A stretch of DNA of 64,000 nucleotides from Hirudinaria manillensis (Eukaryota; Annelida; Clitellata; Hirudinida; Hirudinidae), in the NCBI GenBank assembly GCA_034509925.1, contig CM067536.1, positions 4,210,501 through 4,274,500 on the forward strand. Direction: 5' to 3'. A program made the position numbers and the translations under genes. The notes beneath the pieces are model-generated. The model saw only the letters and a list, made by a program, of their open reading frames with translations, did no database searches and was not told the DNA's origin. Positions 36,701 to 48,103 of this stretch are shown one piece after another. Every line of letters begins with the position of its first letter. Position 1 is the stretch's first letter.

Positions 36701-39589
36701 GCACGGAACTCAACAAAATCTTATTTGGATCTCTTTTTTTTTTAAGATTTCATCTGAATTCTCTTGACACATATCATTAATTAAATGGAGATTCTTAAAT
36801 AATATTTAAGAATTGTGAATTTAATTTAATAAAAAAATAAGTCCACTGAAAATAACTTCATAAATCAATAAAATATCATTGCCTGTACCTCTTTTCCTCT
36901 TCCAACTGACTATTCAATTCCATATTTTTCTCATCCATTTTGTTTAAATTCTCTTTCAGTTCTTCCATCTCCTGTAAATTTTTCTCTGAGGACAACTTCA
37001 TCTGCAACATTTCCTTCTCCATCTTTTAAAAATAAATAATTTTTTAAACTTATATTCTTTTTTCACTTTGTAGGCCATAACAAGGCTATGATCATATCTG
37101 CCTTGAAATCCATTCTAACCTCCTCCATTCTGGTTTCAGACCTTGCTATCTCAGATCTCTCAAAATCCCTCTCAGCCAGCAGTTGTTCAACATGTTCTTC
37201 CTTTTCCTTTAGGGCTTTCTAAATTTCAAAATTCAAACAATCTTGAATAAAAATAAATTATTCCAAAGGCCAAATTCTTATCAGAATATAATAAAAGAAC
37301 TGCATTGAGAAGAATCTGATGGCATTTCTTCAGTCTACTAAATGGTCAAAGAACAGAGACCAAAGTGCTGCTTACAATAAATCCAAAAATTTTCACAGAT
37401 TTAGCAGTTTGGTCAAATTTGGAATAATCTTACTGAAATTATTATGAAATCAATATGGTACCTTGAACTATTGTTCTATTTTTGAATTTGCATCACTGAT
37501 TAAACTATTTAATAAAAAAAAATTAACCTCCAAAGCAGTTGTATTCACATGGGCTCCTGATGATGAAGATGAAGATGCTTTAGCTTTAACCTAGGAAAAA
37601 CCTCACTATTAGTGCTATCTAAACACTTTAAATTAATTATCATGAAAAACTCAATTAAAAAATAAATTAATTTCAAATAAACCGTCACAAAAGATCAAAT
37701 AACTATTTACATAAATTATACATTCATTCAAAAACATACCTGGTTGGCAAAGGACATGATCCCAAGTCGAACTCTTCCACTCCTCGAAGCGCTAGACTGA
37801 ACTGAGCCTAAAGAGCTCACAGATTCCTGGCTGCCAGATCTCGTCAAATTTGTTTGTTTGACTTTTGACGATAAAGAGGACGATGCCAAAGAAACTTTTG
37901 ACAATGGTGCAAAGAGCCCAAACAGAGGAGGACATTTAAAGTATCTTTTTCCTTCTACTGATCCGTCATTCTTCCCCAATGGCTCATCTAATTCCACGCC
38001 TGCCCACTCTCCCTTGGCAAACTGAGTCGATCCGATAAACTTCAAGGTGCCCTGTTTTGAACCTCCGACCACTACACGATCGCCGACCTTCAGAGTCAGT
38101 TCTGATGTCGGAAACTGGTTGATGCTCAAACTGGATCCATGGTTTGACCGGGGTAACCTCGACATTCCAGCAGGGAATGGCTTCTTTATGTTTCAATTAA
38201 TGTTTTGTTAAGACAATAATCAACTTCTCTCCACTCACAACATTGAATTTTAAACGTACTTGTGCAGACGTCTTCTCTGTTCCTGGAGATTTGATAGCTT
38301 CCTCTGGCTTTGATTCATTACTGTTAGTTTTGATTTCATTTTGTTTAAAAGTCTCATCAGCTGAAACATGAATGCAATCAAGAATAAAAATAAAATTAAT
38401 AATCCCATGAAAGAATGGAAATTTGTTCCAGTCCTCAAATAAAAAAAGCATGAGGGCCATCATTATTTTACCAAATAAAATATGTTTTAATAAATTCTGA
38501 CACAATATCAATGGTTGATTTTAATTATCTCATCTATCTCCATTTTAATTTTATATTTTAATATATTTTCTCAAAAAATACATAAAGTTTCAATATCCAT
38601 CACTTCAAAATCATTCCTAATTTACATCCTCCTCTTGAAATTAGCATAAACTTAACTTCTTGGAAAACTATGACATTAATGATACTAGTGAGGGTGCTGC
38701 TAAAACCATGTAAGCATAAGCATCTTGAGGCAATTAGACCATTTAAAGAGACCAGACTATTATCCAGATTTGTGGCAGTGTAAGATGGTTACATCTTAGT
38801 GACAATCTGTTATCCTATGATAATAACATCAAGGCAAAGTGACCTGCCATACCTTTAGGATTATCAACAGGTGTTGAAGCATTTGAGCAGAATCCAGAAC
38901 TCCCTTTGTCATCAGATTGATTTACATCTAAAGTATCAGGAAGTTTAGCAGATGTTGTCACATTTTCTGAGGTTTTATTGACATCTGAATTAGGCTGTAT
39001 AGTCAACTTGGAGGCCTTGGAGAAAACTCCTCTTAATGGTTCACATGTAAAGTATTTCACTCCAGCAACACTTCCATCATTCTTTCCCTCAGGTGTATCT
39101 AGGTGAACCCCTACCCACTCTCCTGGTGCGAATTTTGTCTCTCCAATAAAAGCAACAACACCACGTTTTGAACCATTAACCCAAACCACGTCACCAACTT
39201 TAAATAAAATCTCTTCAGATGTTTCTGCAAAGATTAAGAGTGTTGTTATATTTGTCAAGCTAAAGAATCCCTGCATAAAACTAAACTGGAAATATTAGCT
39301 GATTTCTTTAAAAGGTTTGAAGCATATTGATCAGCAACGCCAGGAGCTAAAGAAATTTTGCTTTTGGAAGCGGTAGCTGGAAAAATCAAAATAAAATTTA
39401 GCATATATATATAAGGCAAAAATTGTGTTTACGTAACTAACCTGGGCCTGGTATGCCTGAGGAAGTCTTAGCAATGACAGAAGGTATATTGGAGCTGGGT
39501 TTACCAACATTTGAGCCCGCAGATGGCTTGACCAATTTGCTCACAGAGGGAGTTTTTATCAATGATGCGTTAGATTTCATCTGACTCAT
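30744..39589 (-). CDS. CLIP1: CLIP-170-type microtubule plus-end protein (1758 aa)
   Basis: Tracks growing microtubule plus ends and links them to cargo and dynein. Twenty-three exons: 39589-39442, 39376-39287, 39224-38853, 38360-38260, 38183-37740, 37590-37528, 37218-37120, 37022-36889, 36612-36552, 36491-36387, 36183-36007, 35901-35800, 35724-35542, 35483-33096, 32870-32757, 32468-32418, 32324-32214, 32100-32071, 31808-31712, 31628-31573, 31499-31390, 31305-31112, 30790-30744. They sum to 1758 aa. The first CAP-Gly domain (exon 3) has GKNDGSVAG, the second (exon 5) GKNDGSVEG; both are followed by Ser-rich linkers. A long coiled coil follows. The end has two zinc knuckles, [18 protein letters not shown] and RPYCDIC...GHSSEDC, and finishes DEQTF, close to human CLIP-170 DDETF (the EEY/F-like tail). 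The 30-nt exon at 32100-32071 may be alternative. Exon 14 (2388 bp) carries internal repeats and ends at a probable GC donor. CLIP1 versus CLIP2 is settled by the zinc knuckles. Confidence 0.93.
32585..32638 (+). repeat. Retroelement-like tail with (ATT)n
   Basis: GGCACTATATAAATGACAT followed by (ATT)n in a CLIP intron. A near copy (CGCTATATAAATGTCACATTATTATT) is at 10230-10262 next to the LINE fragment. Such a hairpin-plus-trinucleotide tail is typical of 3' ends of short or 5'-truncated non-LTR elements. Confidence 0.6.
33451..34440 (-). repeat. Tandem 330-bp (110-aa) coding repeats in CLIP
   Basis: Three tandem units of 330 bp lie inside exon 14 (33451-33780, 33781-34110, 34111-34440). 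Each encodes SSEKDLIAQ-, [12 protein letters not shown], [11 protein letters not shown], [12 protein letters not shown] and [15 protein letters not shown] segments in the same order. Nucleotide identity is high over long stretches, for example the GCAATCAAATCCTTTTCTGA block at 33781 and 34111. The outer edges are more diverged. The unit is a whole number of codons and keeps the heptads going. Confidence 0.85.
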
Positions 39590-40968
39590 ACCCGATACTA
39601 CCAGCTCGTGTAAAGTTACAAACAAAAGTCAAACACTTATTTACTACTTTTAACCTATTTAAAGTTCGCCTAAGAAGTAGTCGGAATAGCACCACAAACT
39701 AAACTAAAGATCTTCTCGCCGCCACAACATAAACATCAACATTCCACATAATTCTGCGACGCAAATATTCAGAATGTGTAGATTAATAGTAAAAGAAATA
39801 ATGGAACATTTGCATGAAACCAATTTAATTATCCATACAAATACTAATTTCTAAAATTTTAAAATACGATTATTGTAAATATCCAAATTTCACAATAGTA
39901 AGTCCATTCTCTGCGCTCTTCAAAAAATTCTAGATATTCAGTGGTGGTTTCTGCCCTCTTAAGTGATACAGAACGAATCAATTTTTATTCCAGCGAAGCT
40001 GGCGAAACCTTTAATAGAGTATATTTTTCCCGATCATGGCCCCTCCATCAAATTTATCTCCCTCCTCCAAGTTTCCCCCTATCCCGCCAAAGTGTTCTGG
40101 ATCCGCCACTGAGCTACTTGCATGAAATTAATGACTGCGACAATGAATCCTTCTACAAAACCCCATCCCAATTTTGTTGATAATTTCCTTCAATAACTTA
40201 TGCATTACTGGAAAAGGCTCTACAGCTAATTCGCACATCAACCACTTGAACGAAAATCTTTACACCAAATTATTTTTTCGATGCTTTGACTTTCTGAGTA
40301 GAATATACGCTGTATCCTGTTTACACCTGCTTTCTGGCTGAATCCATGAAGCGAGCGAGGTTTTATCTGCGCTACCTAATTTGCTAGATTATTTGTGTCG
40401 CCTTTCAAAATACAGAAAAAATTCGTAAAACCAACAGGATGCAAAGAATTTCATCTTCATCATCTAAAGAACACAATACGTCCACCAACGTAAAATACCT
40501 TGAAGGTGACACAGATGATTAAACAGTTGCAATGATCAGTTTTAACAATGTTTTGATTGATTAACTGTTTAATATGTACTTATTGCAATTGCTAATTAAT
40601 TCTACTGGCACATTTATGGCTAAAGATCTTTCCATCAACATACATTTTTCAATTTTAACTACCAAATAAATATTTCATAAAATCTCAACTTGACGAACTC
40701 AACCCTTATGACCGTTGATGATTTGATTCAAATAGTACCGTAGACATATTTTCTATTTAAATCGTAGTTCTATTCAATGGCAAATTCAATTCAATTCCGC
40801 AAATATTTTAAGTACCTTTTTTATCCAAATGGCATTTGCAGACATTTATAATCAAAAAAGTTAGTGAATAGTTTTCCAAGGTTTACAAAAATATCATCAT
40901 ATTTTTTCAAATTTTATAAATTCACTTCACCAACTGTATGTTTATTCATAAAGTATCAATATCATTTA
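39590..40968. other. Intergenic spacer
   Basis: Holds the CLIP promoter side and the DUS4L 3' UTR. A plus-strand open frame at 39941-40180 has no recognisable features. No RNA gene or element recognised. Confidence 0.5.
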
Positions 40969-42708
40969 TTAATTAATAATGTCACTGAAGCTAATGTTGT
41001 GATGATCTTCCAAATATTGCAATGCAGCAGTGCTGCTAACCAAAGAATTAAAAATCCGCCTGTCTGATTTAGGAATTACATTTTCAAGCATATAGATGAG
41101 ATGGTTGTGGAATTGCTGAAAAGGAGTCCCGTAATCGGTAGCTAATTGAACCTGAACACAAATAACAAACATATCATGTGATACATATTACATTGCCAAA
41201 ATTCATTACACATTTCAATTTATGTATCCGTAGTATCAATTGTCCCTTAGTCAGAAATGAAAGAAAAAACAATGTTTGTGATATTGATATTATTTTCAAA
41301 AGAATAACTTGGCATTTCAAAAATATCAACAAAATACTATTAAACAATGCTTGAGAAAAACTCAGTCAAAATTGAACTAACCCAATCAACAATGCATTGC
41401 TTTGGTGTAAATTCATAACCAGCAAACATTGCAGGATTAGCGAGTATACCTCTTGCTGCCATAGCACCTTGAGCAATAAAAGGATATTATTACACCTGAA
41501 TAACATGTTACTAGTCAATTCCAACCTCTGGCTCCAGTTAATTCACAGACTCTCTGAGCATCCTGAAGACTCTTGATGTCACCATTTGCAATGACTGGTA
41601 TTTTCAAACTATCAGTAATGACCTTGATGGCATTCCAATCAGCTGCCTGACATCTTTGCTCAGGAGTTCTACCATGGACTGATATCCAGGAACATCCAGA
41701 AACTTCTGCTCTCTTGCATAGCTCTACTGTTTTCCTTTTTTTAAAATAAAACAAATAAGCAAAAACATATCAACGTAGAAATAATATTCACGAACCTGAT
41801 GTCACTCGAGACACGAACTTTGATTGAAATTGAAAAATCACTTCGGTTAATATTTCTTCTGGTACATGATACCATGTCAGCAAGCAATTCTGGTTTCTTT
41901 AGAAGGCAACAACCATAACCTTCCTGAATTGCCCATCTTCAGATTGATAACATAAATAAGTTGGTGTAATTATGTCATCAATGCATGGCAAAATACACTT
42001 AGACACCTTTTAAATTTAGACACATAGACATGTGATATATCACTAATATATTGGCCAGCTTATAGGAAGGTAGTCTCATCATTAAATGATGTGGTGCTGA
42101 GATCTAATGCTTCATCACTGGCTATAAAAAATGTTGAAAGGGTCAACAACCTCTGTGGACATCCACAATTCAAATCCACTCCATCACAGTAGCTTCAACC
42201 AATAAAACACAATTTGTAATTAATTGCATAACTTCATGTAATGAAAATAATTATACCCACTCCAATACCATAGCACTGGCCTGTGAAAGCACCTGAGGGC
42301 ATTTTGCAGCAAACTGAACAATCAGAGGCTTATCATCTTCATTCACAAAACCAGAGATATGTACTTAAAGTTTGATTTATAAAAGGCAACGTATAATAAA
42401 ACCTAAATCATAAGTGAAATCATTTTCTCTTGCTGAAGATGATTGTATAAATGACTCAGCAACAATCATTGGTGTAAATGTCAGATCACATCCATACTTC
42501 CTCACTAGTTTTCTGAATGGAAGGCTGGAAAATAAAGCTCAACATGAGTTTTGCATCAAAACCACCTTAGCAACAAAAGGAAATCTTGCCTAGAAAACCG
42601 AACCATAGGAGCACAAACTTTGACAATGTCACAAGATTGAAACAAATCTAAAGGTGATGTTCCAATTCGAGGGTGAGTTACCATTTCAGAATCATTAAAT
42701 GTCTGCAT
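40969..42708 (-). CDS. DUS4L: tRNA-dihydrouridine(20a/20b) synthase, DUS4L (325 aa)
   Basis: FMN- and NADPH-dependent enzyme that reduces uridine in the tRNA D-loop. Eight exons: 42708-42590, 42524-42403, 42336-42261, 42192-42151, 41936-41796, 41734-41526, 41467-41382 and 41151-40969, summing to 325 aa (human protein is close to this length). Residues run VKVCAPMVRFS (FMN-binding start), LVRKYGCDL, FTPMIV, PLIVQFAA, VDLNCGCPQRWAIQEGYG (catalytic Cys in the GCPQ motif), SISIKVRV, SWISVHGRTPEQR, IPVIANGDI and MAARGILANPAMFAGYE. All are hallmarks of the DUS4 branch. The helical C-terminus ends SDIIN. Intron 1 starts with GC (AG|gcaaga) rather than GT; every other donor is GT. The gene is divergent from HEXIM, with 962 bp between the start codons. 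Confidence 0.94.
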
Positions 42709-43670
42709 CGAGGTAATTGATCAATGAGATAAAAATTTATTATAAAATGGAAAATTGGCTGAATCGGAGTGGTCAGGTACCAAACACTTAAATGAATGCG
42801 AATCGAAACACCACGCTAGCTAAATTCGGAGCACGAGCATCTGAGGCGTACGATATAACCACAGCTAAAATAAACAACCTTAACGACAATAATAAATATT
42901 CATTAACTAAGGCCTTAATGTCTATTTTTATCTTTACGAATAATTAGTTTGTCAGTAACTGTATACTGAAGTTCAAGGATGATTACGCTTGTGTTAAGAA
43001 TTAATACACATTTTGGCTAAAAGCGGCGAATTAATTTGTAAATTAACATGGGAATAGCATAGATTAACGCTGTCAAGCGATTTTTCATTTAATTGATACC
43101 ATACGTTCTTTAAATTTGAAAACTTCTTGCGGTAGTTTTAAATATTATTTTTTTTAAATGTAATAAAATTTTTAAATGTTAATATTATATTCTATTTTAA
43201 CATTTAAAACAATTTTCATTCTAAAATTAGCGTTTGTTTTTTGTATTAATCCGCATGCAACAATACTGTTACGGCCTATATTAATTTCAAACTTTTGCAA
43301 ACAGTTTTGCCGTTACAATATAACATTTATTTCAATTTTGTTGTTAAATGTTAGCTAAAATCCGTAACTGAGATTTTGATCAACGGAACTATTTCGTAAA
43401 CAAAGGTGGTAAACAGTCTTCTAAGCTATAAAATTGGTCGAACGTGGAAAGCGTTTCGTAGATCGTTGTGATCGCGTTGGGGTACTGTTGGTCGTTCGCT
43501 CAGTTGTGTTTACATGCTCTATTTATGAATATTAAGTTTCTCATTAGTACTAGATATTTGAATAATTTTAGTTTTAGATATTTATTACGCAGTTTTGTAT
43601 ACAAAGGCTTAACTTGAAAATTAACCTGCATTTTATCGGTAGCTCGTTTGAAAGAGTATTTATAACCTTT
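42709..43670. promoter_or_regulatory. Divergent promoter region DUS4L / HEXIM
   Basis: The 962 bp between the two start codons must carry the promoters of both genes. It is AT-rich in the middle (43080-43340) and less so toward the HEXIM side. No TATA box or named site stands out. HEXIM 5' UTR probably begins near 43440-43500. Confidence 0.5.
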
Positions 43671-44438
43671 ATGATGATGGAAGTTGGACGTGCAGGTCCC
43701 ACCGATTCCAACGGGAAGGTAATAGAAGGCTCCAGTGACGTGATTCTGCCTGTAACAGCTGACGTCAGCAGCACTGAAAAGAATCTCAGCGATGGTAAGA
43801 AAAAGAGATGTCGCCGAAAGCGGAAGGCCGGTTACCATCACAGAAATCGGAGATTGACCTGGGATGTTGAGAAGCAAGCGTTTGGAGACGGTCTGAAGTT
43901 TTACAAGAGAGCGACCTATTTACCTCTTCAACCAATGGCTCCGTGCAACACGAACGAGTTCTTAATGCAAGATCGCGGGTCGCAATTTACTCCTACTCTG
44001 ACGGATGACAAACCCAGAGAAAGGACACGTTCCCGACGGAAGTCCACAACGGAGGAAAGGAGTCCCGGGACTGAAGGAATGGAAGACCGGTCCCCAGGTG
44101 ACGGAGGCTCAAGCGAAGATCAGTTTACTTCGAACGAATCCGACTACGAAGATGATTACGAAGCTTTCACGAGAGAATATCGAAAAGAAGTGGAAAATCA
44201 GCGGATGAACGTCTTGCAAGCCATGAGAAAAGAAGATTTGATAAGGGAATGCTGGAGGTTGGATGCTCTTTTAGAGCAGTACCAAAGCGAGAATGAAAAG
44301 TTGAAAAGGGAACGAGATATCCTTATACAAATGCGTGATTCTGAACCTCAACTCAATCCGGCGAACACTTCAGACAAAGTAGAGTGGGTTTTCATTGCTT
44401 TCTATGCTAAATTTCTTATGTTAGTGATCGGTACTTAG
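43671..44438 (+). CDS. HEXIM1: HEXIM, 7SK snRNP inhibitor of P-TEFb
   Basis: Nuclear protein that binds 7SK RNA and restrains the CDK9/cyclin T kinase. The ATG at 43671 is the first of a Met triplet; upstream in-frame codons start with TTG. In order it shows an acidic or variable N-terminus, the basic RNA-binding KKKRCRRKRKAGYHHRNRR followed by LTW (matching KHRR...KLTWEE of vertebrate HEXIM), the P-TEFb motif region QPMAPCNTNEFLMQD, an acidic/Ser region, DYEAFTREYRKEVENQ, and a coiled coil (LIRECWRLDALLEQYQSEN) that in vertebrates binds cyclin T. Vertebrate HEXIMs are intronless. Here the open frame runs to 44438, but a good acceptor (cgtttcag at 44451-44458) and candidate donors at 44370 and 44387 suggest a small 3' intron, so the last residues are uncertain. 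The motif Tyr is replaced by Cys. Confidence 0.9.
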   Translation: MMMEVGRAGPTDSNGKVIEGSSDVILPVTADVSSTEKNLSDGKKKRCRRKRKAGYHHRNRRLTWDVEKQAFGDGLKFYKRATYLPLQPMAPCNTNEFLMQDRGSQFTPTLTDDKPRERTRSRRKSTTEERSPGTEGMEDRSPGDGGSSEDQFTSNESDYEDDYEAFTREYRKEVENQRMNVLQAMRKEDLIRECWRLDALLEQYQSENEKLKRERDILIQMRDSEPQLNPANTSDKVEWVFIAFYAKFLMLVIGT

Positions 44439-46286
44439 GCAATTTATTTTCGTTTCAGGACCAATGATGCGCCTCCACTAACCGACGAAAGTGTTGACTG
44501 ATGTTTTGTTGTGCGGTCTGAATGTGACCCTGTTTAAGATATGGCAGCATCTTGGAATTATCATATTCTTGAACAATTTATGTATTATGTATATATTTGT
44601 TTAAATGGTCTTTGTTAAGGAATTTGAATTCTTCATTTTGAGCAGAAGACGTTTTCTCAGTTGTCTTGTTTGCGTAAACGGGTGGTCTCGAAACGTTCTC
44701 AAGACGTACGGTTTCTTGGTTAAGCTTAGCTCTTAATAGGGTTCGTGGCCTGCTTCTGTGCGTGTCTCGGCTTGATGTGCACGCTTATTTCGGCTAGCGA
44801 GTTCGTTGATCGTTGTCGATTAATCTGGAGTCGGGTGGGGAGTGATTGGGCGGTTGAGGGGCTCGGTGTGAGCGCTTGGGTTGACGGGAAACCGAATTGA
44901 CATCAAGAAGATAAAAACAAGTGTTCGAGCGCCCGATTAAAGTTGATGGGCTTTTTGTCCGATCTTTGATAGGTGGCTTTCGGGCGTTTGCATCAAACCG
45001 AGTGTTGGTTGTCGAGTTCGAGAATTCGCGTGAGACCACGCACGGCAAACAAAAACTTTGGATGCAGTTTTTTTCAACATGCATTCAGAATGGTTTATTT
45101 TTAAGCCCTTTAAGTGGCTATAGTGACTAGCATATCCCTGTGAATGATTTCGACAACATAGTCCAGATCTATATAGTTTATGTCTACTTCACCATAACTC
45201 GAGGCAAGATAAGAGAATTTAAATAGGAGTTCTTTGTTAAGACAGTCATAATTCTTGGGTTGTGGGAAGGGCTCAGTCATTTTCTGCTTGAATTCATTTA
45301 CTGCCTAATGCGGCAAAGTGTTAACATCGATTTAAAATATTCATTCAAACCATTTATAAAGAAATCCTAACCTGTTACCTTGAATTTCGGTTTGCCGAAA
45401 TTTCTGACAAATCATTCGAATATGGTCGTGGCTATATAAATATAATTTGATAAAGTATGTAGCATCAATTTTGCATTATTCAACGTTGATACATTTTAAA
45501 TTATAATTTTTATCGAAGTCAAACAAATATGGGTTAGAGTTACGGTTAGAAATATATTTTATTTAAAGAAATTGTTTATGTAAAAAGCAGAGACACACAG
45601 GGGTCCATGGCTATTGGTTTTAAGAGCCAGAAATTTATATTAGTGGAGAAGCCCTCAAGATTTTAAACATTGGAAATGTTTTTTGTTTTTCACAACATTC
45701 TTCGAATCAGACAATTTCGAAACAGCATTTAAATTGAACGCATTCGTTAATCTAGAGAGCAAATTAAGAAATAGTATTAGATTTTTTGATCAATGAGTTT
45801 CAGAGTTAAATGAAAGATGACGTAAACATGTCATTTGTACAGGAAAAAAAATAAAATTGCTGTTGAGTATGTAATAATAACATTGGGAAATGAATTACAA
45901 ACTTTAACTATGAGGTTGGTGTAAGAGTGTTTAGTAGAGTCTTATGATTATTCTTTCCGACAGTGTAAGTAACCGTCCCATAGGCAGGTAATAAATTAAT
46001 ATTAATATTAAATCAGATGTACAGATGGAGATATAAAGTAATAAATCATTAATATTAATTCCTAAGCTAATTTCATACCTTTTTGAATTTTTCATGTTTT
46101 GATATTTAATTCGGTTTGATTGTTCTCAATAAAAACAATATTTCTTTTTACACTTTGTTGCTTCTACTTTGAAAACACTTTATTTATTTTTAAAAAGTCT
46201 GAGTTCAAAAGGGCAAGATCAGTTGATCATTCTAATAGGAAAACAGAATTCTTCCACGAAATGAGCAGAAAATGCGAATGAAGGGC
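44439..46286. other. HEXIM 3' region and spacer
   Basis: About 44500-45130 is noticeably richer in G and C than the window average and probably belongs to the HEXIM 3' UTR. Overlapping short open frames at 44794-45130 on both strands look non-coding. 45130-46286 is AT-rich spacer leading to the aquaporin 3' end. No RNA gene recognised. Confidence 0.4.
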
Positions 46287-47697
46287 TTAGACTATGGCAG
46301 TTTTGACGTCAGGAGTTTCCTTGGCGATGTGGATGATGTTGGCCCCATCCAATGAGTAGTCAGCCTCATCGTAGAACTTGGAAGTAAAAAAGGCCTTAAA
46401 TTTGTCTCTGCAAGCGTTGACAGCAAAGACTAGATCGTACACCAGGGCAGCTACTGCTCCTCCAACCAACGGGCCGATCCAATACACCTAATTGAAAATT
46501 TAATAAGAAAAAAATTACTTAAAGTTTTTTTTTATAAATTAGCCATTTTTACAGACAGTGCTTTATTTTGTAATAAATTATTTTTATTGCAAGTCTAATT
46601 ATATTTTAATATGCGCAATAATAACAATTCAAACATTTAAACATTTAAGCTAGGAGTTGAGCACAAAAGCTCTGGGCAATATACCATTTATTAAAAGTTA
46701 AAATCTTTATCATTTTGATCCTAAAAAATGTTGAATATTAAAGACTTGTAAATTATTAATAAAAATTATTTTAATTGTTTTACATTAAAAAAAATAACTT
46801 GTTTAATAAACAAACCCAGTGAGATTTGAAATTGTTGGAGACAACCGCTGGTCCAAACACACGAGCTGGATTTGTTCCTGCACCAGTCAACTTTATCTGA
46901 AAACATGGCAACCATGATAAATATTATCCAGTTCCATCAACTTCGATATAATTATAACAAAATTACCCACTAAATTGTGATTTTAATCGTTATGATTAAA
47001 GGATTTAAAAGGCACAATGTTCTAAGCACGAATATATCGCAAGAACATGAACTCACGGCCCAAAAGTGACCGGCAACAATTGAAAGTCCTATGGCCAAAG
47101 GACCCGATCCATTGAATCCTTTCCTCAGAGGATCGCAGGTTGAAAACACCACAATTACGAGTAGGAATGTAATCAGAAACTCCACAAAAAATCCTGAAAA
47201 TTCTGGAATGGCCATCGATGTGGAACAAAGATAACCTGACAGATGGGTGTTAGCGGAAGTCAAGTGAAGAACCAGGGCTCCCAATGTTGCCCCACAGCAT
47301 TGGAAGACGATATAGAAAACGGCCTTGGAAAACATTTTAAAGTAAATTATTGTAATTAATTAAGGTTAAGTTGATTATAAATAAATATTGTTCAGATTTT
47401 TGTTCAACTAATTAATTTTAAATTTTCTAATCGGATTACCTTTAATAAACTGATCTTCCTAGTTACTAAAAAAGCAAACGTTACAGCCGGGTTGATGTGA
47501 CCTCCGCTGACGTGTCCAACGGCCCACACTATGGAGGCCACGGTCAGTCCAAATCCGATTGCGATCTGCACGGCTCCACTATTCTCACCACAAGAACCAC
47601 AACCAAAAATCACGAGCAGGAAAGAGCCCATGAATTCAGCTAAAACGGCTAGCCAGAAAGTATTTTTCTTGATTTCTGAGACGCAAGCGGGCACCAT
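46287..47697 (-). CDS. Orthodox aquaporin (268 aa)
   Basis: Six-pass water channel of the plasma membrane. Four exons: 47697-47440, 47323-47057, 46896-46816 and 46487-46287, all phase 0, totalling 268 aa, the normal length. TM1 begins FWLAVLAEFMGSFLLVIFG. The first NPA loop is GHVSGGHINPAVTFAFL, the second LTGAGTNPARVFGPAVV. The selectivity-filter Arg directly after the second NPA and the His in VAGHFW are present, and the residue three before the second Asn is Ala, as in AQP4. This argues for a water-selective AQP1/AQP4-type channel rather than an aquaglyceroporin (no Asp after the second NPA). TM6 is VYWIGPLVGGAVAALVYDLVF. The tail is about 35 residues with an acidic patch. The ATG at 47697 (MVPACVSEIKK) is preferred; an upstream exon is listed separately. 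Confidence 0.93.
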
Positions 47698-48032
47698 GGT
47701 TGTTTCTGAATATTAAATATTTATTTTATAGGTTTTATTTATTAATGATAATAAGCTGAGTAATTAATTATTTAATTGCCGAAGCTATTTAAAATAGGAT
47801 ACATTTATTTAAAATTTCAGAACATTTTATCAGTTAATGATTAAAAATTAAATCGATTTATACCGATTGTATCATTTATAATACGATTTATTGTATTATT
47901 TTACTGACTAAACGAGATAAATAAAGTTTATTTGAATATATTTTCATTACATAAAATTCACGCACAATTTTATTTAAAAAAATGATGAATAATTTCAGTT
48001 AAATTCAATGAAAATTGAAGGAAATATCTAAC

Positions 48033-48103
48033 CGGGAGAAGATGTCCTTCAGATCTGGTCCTGGTGTGCTGTTGGATGTGGGTTTATAAGCAGAGTAACT
48101 CAT
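48033..48103 (-). other. Possible upstream (5' UTR) exon of the aquaporin gene with uORF
   Basis: ATG at 48103 starts MSYSAYKPTSNSTPGPDL and ends at a donor CCCG|gttaga. The nearest acceptor (AATATTCAG, 47707) precedes the aquaporin ATG, but joining the two puts this frame out of register with the aquaporin frame. The simplest reading is a non-coding leader exon carrying an upstream open frame that overlaps the main start. A small sequence error or a missed exon could instead make it a true N-terminus. Confidence 0.35.
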
